Assembly: GCF_003573695.1 (NCBI RefSeq)
Contig: NC_039367.1
Location: 158,359,085 to 158,423,084, forward strand
From: Papaver somniferum
Lineage: Eukaryota > Streptophyta > Magnoliopsida > Ranunculales > Papaveraceae
Length of the DNA: 64,000 bases
Direction of reading: 5' to 3'
This document shows positions 57,938-64,000 of this stretch, in pieces. Made by a program: the position numbers and the translations under genes. The notes under the pieces were generated by a model, which was given only the letters and a program-made list of their open reading frames with translations, did not search any database and was not told where the DNA came from. The number at the start of each line of letters is the position of its first letter. Position 1 is the first letter of the stretch.

Positions 57938-59336
57938 AACCTAGAGGAACTATATTTGAAGGATAAATCCAGGGAGGTTTGGCTCATGGAAGGTGACAGA
58001 AATTTACCCTCTTTAGGAGAAAAAGAAATCCTATTAGCTGGATAAAAGACTCTACTAATACTATTCTAAGTAATAAAGATAGTATTGGAACTACTTTTAA
58101 AAATTATTTAAAAAATATGTATTCTTCTCACTCTCAACAATTCCAAGATAAAATCCTTGTTGATCTCCCCATTAAATTTTCTCCATAAGACAACTCCTTT
58201 CTGAATTTACCTCTAACTGCAGAGGAAATAAAGAACGTTCTCTTTCAAATGGGGGGAAAAGGCTCCAGGCCCTGATGGTTTTACTGGTTTGTTTTATCAA
58301 AAAAATTAGGATATTGTTGGTGAGGCTGTTATTGATATGACTCAAACATGCTTTAGGACAGGTCACATTGCTAAAGTTTTTAATCATATTAACATAGCTC
58401 TCATTCCTAAAGTCCCTCTTGCTGAACTTGTTTCACAATATAGGCCAATAAGGCTTTGTAATTTCATCTACAAAATTCTATCCAAAACTCTGGCTAAACT
58501 TAAACCTTTTATGAATAACATTATTTCTCAAAACCAAAGTGCATTTATTCCCAAGACGAGTATTACTGATAATATTCTGCTGGCTAATGAGGCTATATTT
58601 GTTGTCAATCACTACGACAAAATTGAAGGCATTGCTACCATTAAACTTGACATATGTCTAAAGCTTATGATAAGCTAGAATGGTCTTTTATTGAAAATGT
58701 TCTGACTAGAATGGGTCTCTCAAACCACTGGATCAAGCTCATAAACCAGTGTGTTTCTACAGTTTCATATTCTGTTCTTCTCAATGGTTTCCCTATAGGT
58801 TATTTTAAACCTGAAAGCGGCCTCAAACAGGGAACCCTCTTTACCCCTATCTCTACATCATCTTCTCTGAAGCTCTTTCCTCTTACATTGATATCCTTCA
58901 AAAGAAAGGAATCTTATAAGGCATCAAGGTTTGTAAAGATGCTCCTGAAATGACACATCTGTTGTTTGCTGACGATTCCCTTTTATTTTCTAAAGCTACT
59001 ACCCAGAAATTTCAAATTATCATAGGTTATCTCCAAAAATACTGTTCAGCTTCTGGGAAAGAATTAAATTTTGATAAATATGATATCTTATTCAGTAGGA
59101 AAATTCCTCAACATAGGAAAGCCATTTTGGCTAACATTCTACAGATTAATAACAGAGGCTTGGGAGAAAAATATCTTGGCACTCCTATTGTGTTTCAATC
59201 TTCTAAAATTCAACCCAATATGGGTATTGTCCAAGCTGTGGATGCTAGAATCACTATCTGGCTTCACAAGCTCCTGTCTCAAGCTGTTAGAACTACTTTG
59301 ATTAAACATATAGGCCAAGCTATCCCCCTATTTTAA
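57938..59336 (+). pseudogene. LINE-B ORF2 reverse transcriptase
   Basis: Blocks occur in order but in changing frames: KAPGPDGFTGLFYQ near 58260 (after a G-run indel), NIALIPKVPLAELVSQYRPIRLCNFIYKILSKTLA (58337-58678), then MSKAYDKLEWSFIENVL, SGLKQGT (58654-58900), MTHLLFADDSLLFSK (58950 on) and GLGEKYLGTPIVF. FADD is the catalytic box. At least three frameshifts and one stop separate the blocks. Confidence 0.85.
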
Positions 59337-60508
59337 ATGGGAGCCTTGATTATTCCTAAACATCTGTGTAAATAGATGGACTTCCACATTTGCAAATTCC
59401 GGTGGGGAGAAACCTTAGATCCTAAGACAGGAAACTGCATCTTCTAGGATGGGACATTCTTTCTTCCCTTAATGCTGAAGGTGGTCTAGGCTTTAAGAAG
59501 GCTGAGCTAGACATCCTGGCTATGTTAGCTAGGAATGCCTGGAGAATTCTATAAAATCCTACTTGTATGCTAGCTACTGTTCTCAAAGCTAAAATATTTT
59601 CCTAAAACTGATTTCTTGAATGCCAAGTGTACTGGTAAATTTTCTTGGACTTGGAAGTGTTTGCATGCCATAAAAGAACTTATCAAGCCTTTTATTTCCT
59701 GGATTGTTGGGGATGGTCAATTTATTGACCCATGGTGTGATAAATGGATCCATTCATTGGGATATGCCACACCCATCCCTCTAGTCCCTCCTGATCCTAG
59801 TATTAAAGTTTCTTATTTCATTGATCCTCATACCAGAACATGGAATATGTCAATGCTTAACACCCACTTTGATAATGCTTTTGTTAAGAAGATTATTACC
59901 ATTCCCTTAAGCCAGCTTTGCACTCCTGACAGGAGGGCTTGGGATCTTTCAAAGAATGACAAGTTTTCTTCAAAAATATGCCTATATGGGGCTTAGAGGT
60001 CTTAAACCCTCCCCATGTAAAAACCTTCGGATGTACATTTTTAAAATCAGGGTTACTTACAAAATCCAAGTTTTCATTTGGAAAGCTGCTACAAATGCTA
60101 TCCTTGCCATAACCATCTTGCATAACGGAATGCCTATGCATAATGTTGACTGTGCTAGGTGTAATGATACTCAGGAGTCCATTTAGCATGCCTCTGTTCT
60201 CTGCCCATTTGCTAGTCGTGTTTGGTTTCTTTATGATTTCTGCATTAACTCTCAGTTCTTTCAAATTAAATCCTTCATTGATTGGTTATTGTTTTGGTTA
60301 ATTGATCCTCTGTCTAGTCTCTCTGATGAAGCTCAATGTCTTTTTTTTTTTCCATTATGTGGTCTTTGTGGACCAGTAGGAATAACTTTATATTCCAAAG
60401 CATTCGGGAAAACCATACTATTGTCCTTGTTTGGGCTAGAGACATGCTTTTAACTAGAAAAACCTGTCTCACTATCTCTCCTACTACCCCTGTAAACCTA
60501 TGTGACAT
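59337..60508 (+). pseudogene. LINE-B ORF2 connector region
   Basis: Fragments typical of the plant LINE segment between RT and RNase H: LNAKCTGKFSWTWKCLHAIKELIKPFISWIVGDG-like sequence, WCDKWIHS (59616-59996), KIQVFIWKAATNAI (about 60060) and FFSIMWSLWTSRNNFIFQ (60336 on). Broken by stops at several points. Confidence 0.7.
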
Positions 60509-60900
60509 ATGGATGCCCCCTCTGTTGGATGGATAAAATGTAACACTGATGGTGTCTATGATGACATTTCTGGAGCTAATGTTGTAGGATTTGTGATGAG
60601 AGATTTCTCAAAGAGAGCTACCTTTTGTGCCTCCTTGGTGTTTGAAGTAAACTCTGCTGAAGAAGCTGAAGCCAGAGCTGTTGGGGCAGTCCTGAAGAAA
60701 GCCTTGGAGAAACAGTTAACTCATGTCATTGTTGAAAGTGATGATAAGAATCTTATCGACCAATTTTAAGCTGGCCAGTTCGATGGAGACTCGCGTACGA
60801 ATGCTATTTTCATAGACATTTAGTTTTTCTCTTCTAAATTAGTAGCTTGTATTTTTAGTTTTCAACCGTGTGTTTGTAATTCTGTAGGTCATGAGCTAGA
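60509..60900 (+). pseudogene. LINE-B RNase H domain
   Basis: GWIKCNTDGVYDD, AEEAEARAVGAVLKKAL and VIVESDDKNLIDQF give the Asp, Glu and Asp of the RNase H active site; a stop follows at 60767, and HELDRS further on in frame resembles the C-terminal part. Removes RNA from the RNA-DNA hybrid in intact elements. Truncated here. Confidence 0.75.
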
Positions 60901-61113
60901 TAGATCAATGGTAAAAAACAAACAATGCCTCTATGTACTGGTCTGTGCCTCCTGTTTGGCTTTGCCAACAGTTGAGGGGGATCATTAGCCTTGTTGAAGG
61001 CTTTATCTATAAAAAAAAAAGTTAGAAGGTTAAAGATCGATGTGGACTCCAATTTCCAACAGTTAAAGGAGATGTGCACTCCAATTTCTAACGGTGAAAG
61101 GAGTTGCATTATG

Positions 61114-61342
61114 TGTTAACTCATCATTAGGAACGTGTGTTACTTGACACACGGTTTCCTGTTTGTCACGCAACTTGTAATTTAGGAAATCAGTTCAAGT
61201 TAGGAAAGACTCTTACCTTGATGTTCAAGTATGATCATGTATATATACTTTGTAACTCTTGTTAAGCAATAACATGAAATAATAAAAAGTTCTATCTTCT
61301 GTTAAACTATCCTGTCTAGTTCTTCTTAGTTTTCAGTTAACA
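61114..61342 (+). repeat. Element E 5' LTR
   Basis: 229 bp, with perfect 8-base terminal inversion TGTTAACT...AGTTAACA. TATATATA-like box at about 61240-61247 and AATAAAAA near 61281. Confidence 0.75.
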
Positions 61343-61363
61343 TAAACCCTAATTAGTTTTAGT

Positions 61364-61377
61364 TTGGTATCATCTAG
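61364..61377 (+). other. Element E primer-binding site, decayed
   Basis: TGGTATCATCTAGG keeps the first eight bases of the initiator-Met site TGGTATCAGAGC and then diverges. It lies about 22 bases after the LTR. Confidence 0.55.
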
Positions 61378-61395
61378 GTTATATTCTCCGAAACC

Positions 61396-62018
61396 ATGTC
61401 TACTGCATCTTCTACAATTTCTTCTACAATCTCTTCTACCATCTCTGCACTCATTGATTCTACCATCTCTTCACAGTCTTCGACTATGGCTCATGTCCAA
61501 TTTTCTCAACCTCATCATATCATCACTCTTAAATTAGATGAAACCAATTATTATTTGTGGCGTGCTCAGTTTTTGCCGTATCTTCAGGGTTATGATTTAC
61601 ATGGTCACGTCACCGGTACAACTCCTTGCCCTGCGTCTACTCTTGCCGATGAATCTCCAAATCCAGCCTTTGCTTCATGGAAAAAACAGGATAAAATCCT
61701 GGTAAGTTGGATGTTTTCTTCTCTTACTCCTTCTGTTTTCCGTCATGTTCATCGTCTTTCCACAGCCAAAGAAATCTGGACCTCTCTCGAACCTCTGCAT
61801 GATTCTAAGTCTGACGCTCAAATCCATCATCTTCATTGTGAGCTGCGTGCACTTAAGAAAGGATCTCAAACCATGCGAGCATATATCGATCATGCTTGAG
61901 ACTTGGTTGATAGTCTCGCTTCCGCCAACACCCAGTTACAGATAAGGAGTTTCGTCACTGTCTTTTTGCTGGTTTAGACATTTCTTATGATGCTATTGTT
62001 ACATCACTCTCCACAACC
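61396..62018 (+). pseudogene. Element E gag, N-terminal part
   Basis: ATG at 61396 starts a Ser/Thr repeat (STISSTISSTIS), followed by the Copia gag fold: HIITLKLDETNYYLWRAQ, WKKQDKILVSWMFSSLTPSV, AKEIWTSLEPLH, LHCELRALKKGSQTMRAYIDHA. TGA at 61897-61899 interrupts HA-DLVDSLASAN, and a frameshift follows before 62019, where the gag reading continues. Gag would form the particle core in the cytoplasm. Confidence 0.85.
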
Positions 62019-62852
62019 ATGAGCTCTCTTACAGTCGAAGATTTTCTCACGTTTCTGCTTATGTTTGAGTTACAAATTGAACAACAAACAAAATCGTTGA
62101 ATACCCAACATGTTGCTAATCTGGATGCACAATCTCGACAGTCCTCATCACGATCTTCTCCATCGGATGTCTCTTCAGCATCATCTGCTTCCGCTTTCAA
62201 TCCTTCTCGCTTCTCTGGGAATGGGAATAACATTCCACAACCTCAACGTGGGCCTGCTCAGTTTTCAGTTAATATACCACAGCCTGGTCGTGCTGAACTA
62301 TCTTGTCAACTTTGTGGGCGTAAAAATCATGAGGCCCAGGATTGTTGGAACCGCTATGACAGAAGCTTCCTCCCACCCAAGCGTCAACCACCATCGTCTC
62401 CACCAAGGTCTTATGCTGCTTATGGACCCGGCCTTGTACCATCACCCTCATGGAGAGCTGACAGTGGTACTACGGATCACATCACCAATGATATTCCTCG
62501 CATTCGATTTCCAACTGAGTATACTAGTCCTGATCAAATACAGATGGGTAATGGTTCTTCTGTACCAATTTCTAATGTTGGTACCTCTATTTTAGGAACT
62601 CCCACTCGTAAATTGCAGCTTCGCAATTTTCTCTTTACACCACAAATCCCTCACAATCTCTTATGTGTTTCTCGACTTACGACTGATAATAATGTCTTAT
62701 TTGAATTTCATCCAAATTTCTGTCTTGTGAAGGATCGATGTACCGGGAAGGTTCTTCTTCGCGGCAGTAGGAAAGGTGGTCTTTATCAACCTGATGCTTC
62801 GTCTCAATCTCCTAAAGCTTTCATAGGAGAACGTGATAGTTTACAAGCCTGA
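62019..62852 (+). pseudogene. Element E gag zinc knuckle and protease
   Basis: Begins with the end of gag (a helical QTKSLNTQHVANL segment), a Ser/Pro/Gln-rich spacer, then the CCHC knuckle CQLCGRKNHEAQDCWNRYD. The aspartic protease motif follows in WRADSGTTDHIT (usual DSGAT; Ala to Thr) with GNGSSVPISNVG and LCVSRLTTDNN. The Copia pre-integrase segment VLLRGSRKGGLYQP ends the frame. TGA at 62850-62852 stands where the Trp of the WHxRLGHP motif is expected; the same frame goes on as YARMGHPMMR. A dead polyprotein segment. Confidence 0.85.
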
Positions 62853-63470
62853 TATGCTAGAATGGGACATCCAATGATGCGCATAGTTCGCAAAGTTATT
62901 TCACAGTCTTTTCTTCCAGTTTCAAACCAAACTATTAGTTTATGTTCATCATGTCATGAGCATAGGAGTCATAACTTACCGTTTAAGTCGAGTACAACTA
63001 TTTATTTGAATCCATTAGATTTAATTTTCTCGGATGTGTGGGGACCCTCTCATATTTTATCTAATGATGGTTACAAATATTATGTCATATTTATTGATGT
63101 GGTCATTTTACTTGGATGTTTCCTATGTCTGAGAAATCTGATGTCTTTTCTATATTCTTCTTGTTTCAAAAGCATGTTGAAAATCTTTTTAATCGAAAGA
63201 TAAAAATAGTTCAGTCTGACAATGCTACTGAGTATCGCAAACTCACTCCGCATCTCCAAAAACTTGGGATTTTTCATCGTTTTTCATGCCCACATACTTC
63301 TGAGCAAAATGGTTTGGTTGAACGTCGTCATCGTCATATTCGTGAAACTGGTCTTACAATCCTAAATATGGCTTCTGTGCCGTCTTCGTATTGGTATGAT
63401 TCGTTTTACACCGCTTGTTATTTAATGAATCGTGTCCCTTTCGAATTCTGTTATTAACTCCTCTCGATAT
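62853..63470 (+). pseudogene. Element E integrase
   Basis: ARMGHP and CSSCHEHRSHNLPF are the degraded zinc-binding region. The catalytic core starts with LIFSDVWGPSHILSNDGYKYYVIFID, then a frameshift near 63105 leads to MFPMSEKSDVFSIFFLFQKH, KIVQSDNATEYRKL and TSEQNGLVERRHRHIRETGL. The Asp of SDVWGP, the Asp of QSDN and the Glu of LVERRH are the DDE triad. SYWYDSFYTACYLMNRVP ends the domain; another frameshift lies near 63445. Confidence 0.85.
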
Positions 63471-64000
63471 GAAGCTCTTTTTGGTCTCCCACCAGATTAC
63501 ACTTTTCTTCGTGTATTTGGTTGTATGTGTTATCCTCATTTACGTCCGTATAAGTCTCACAAAATGGAGCCTCTTTCTTCTCCTTGTGTTTTTATTGGAT
63601 ATAGTCCATCTCACAAAGGTTATAAGTGTCTTCATATTCCTACGGGTCGAATATACGTCAGACGTCATGTTGTTTTCGATGAGACTACCTTTCCCTTTGC
63701 ACCCGCGACATTACCTTCATCAGCATCAACTACTTCACAGGTAACTTCAAGTTCTACCTCATCTGTTTCATTACCATTGGTCTCTTCTACTAGTTCCATT
63801 GTTCATCCGGTACTGACAGATCAAACAAGAAATTCTGCAACTTCAGATGTGATTAGCCAGCCAACACCTGCACAGCCGTCGTTTCCTCGGTCTCCAACAA
63901 GGGTCAAAACTTCACCAGTGGTTAGTCAGCCAAGATCTACTCAGTCTCTGTCTCATCGGTCTCCACCAAGACAAACATCTTCTATTCAGCAATTGTCTCC
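63449..64000 (+). pseudogene. Element E integrase C-terminus and linker to RT
   Basis: In the frame reading INSSRYEALFGLPPDYTFLR, then FGCMCYPHLRPYKSHKMEP, CVFIGYSPSHKGYKCL and GRIYVRRHVVFDETTFPF: the standard Copia stretch after integrase. A Ser/Thr/Pro/Gln-rich linker follows to the window edge. RT and RNase H are outside. This frame shows no stop up to 64000. Confidence 0.8.

Larger units (their letters stand above)
56378..61020 (+). mobile_element. LINE-B, 3' part (ORF2 to poly(A))
   Basis: Continues the element interrupted at 11985. Order: linker, apurinic endonuclease, RT, a zinc-type or connector region, RNase H, 3' UTR and a ten-A tail at 61011-61020. All in the plus orientation. Several stops and frameshifts. 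The presence of RNase H after RT is typical of plant L1 lineages. Confidence 0.85.
61114..64000 (+). mobile_element. Element E: Copia (Ale/Retrofit-like) retrotransposon, 5' part
   Basis: 5' LTR 61114-61342, primer-like site 61364-61377, gag, zinc knuckle, protease, integrase and the start of the integrase-RT linker; RT lies beyond the window. Gag opening motif LKLDETNYYLWRAQFLPYL and the short LTR favour the Ale/Retrofit lineage. There are a stop in gag, a stop before integrase and several frameshifts. The expected left TSD is TTATG (61109-61113); its partner is outside. Confidence 0.85.

Noticed and set aside
61009..61113. LINE-B target-site duplication
   Set aside because: The sequence after the poly(A), GTTAGAAGGTTAAAG, could not be matched near the LINE 5' side, so no TSD is claimed.

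Overview
This window reads as repeat-dense plant nuclear DNA. Every coding region I can place except one is retrotransposon-derived. It holds plant-type L1 LINEs with RNase H, an Athila-like Ty3/gypsy group with a tRNA-Asp-type primer site, Copia elements with an initiator-Met primer site, a TRIM, a Tourist-like MITE and a CACTA element. The AT-rich composition and element mix fit a eudicot. No marker fixes the species, and I saw no rRNA, tRNA or CRISPR.

Layout. 1-2017: 5'-truncated LINE on the minus strand (LINE-A), followed by a foldback and old LTR-like sequence. 4291-5452: the only candidate host gene, a two-exon gene for a coiled-coil, Pro-rich and Asp/Ser-rich protein of unknown function. 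5453-9677: non-coding DNA with a 66-bp tandem repeat, a ~460-bp tandem duplication carrying a MITE in one copy, and a TRIM with three LTRs and an exact target-site duplication (TSD). About 10690-61020: one plus-strand LINE (LINE-B) cut in two by a 44.4-kb block. That block (11986-56372, TSD GGTCC) is a SIRE-like Copia derivative, 'C', without pol. C was itself hit four times: by B1 (12283-20931), by gag-pol element A (21829-33131, TSD CAAAC), by a CACTA element (33811-37662, TSD TTA) and by D (41013-53191, TSD CTCTT). 61114-64000: the 5' part of an Ale/Retrofit-like Copia element that runs off the edge.

The most interesting system is the A/B1/D family. A encodes decayed Athila-type gag-protease-RT-RNase H-integrase. 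B1 and D share with A the LTR termini, the primer-site class, a structured leader with a predicted ~590-nt intron, and a 14-base polypurine tract. In place of gag-pol, B1 and D carry one long ORF for a ~555-568 aa protein: Tyr-rich N-terminus, acidic middle, a C-terminal membrane-like segment and a repeated DPQLFRLL motif. I do not recognise this protein. Two copies are open despite clear sequence divergence and two are decayed. Both B1 and D are tandem LTR-internal-LTR-internal(-LTR) arrays. A plausible reading is a cross-mobilised non-autonomous family that keeps a protein of its own.

Relative order from nesting: LINE-B first, then C, then A, B1, D and CACTA inside C.
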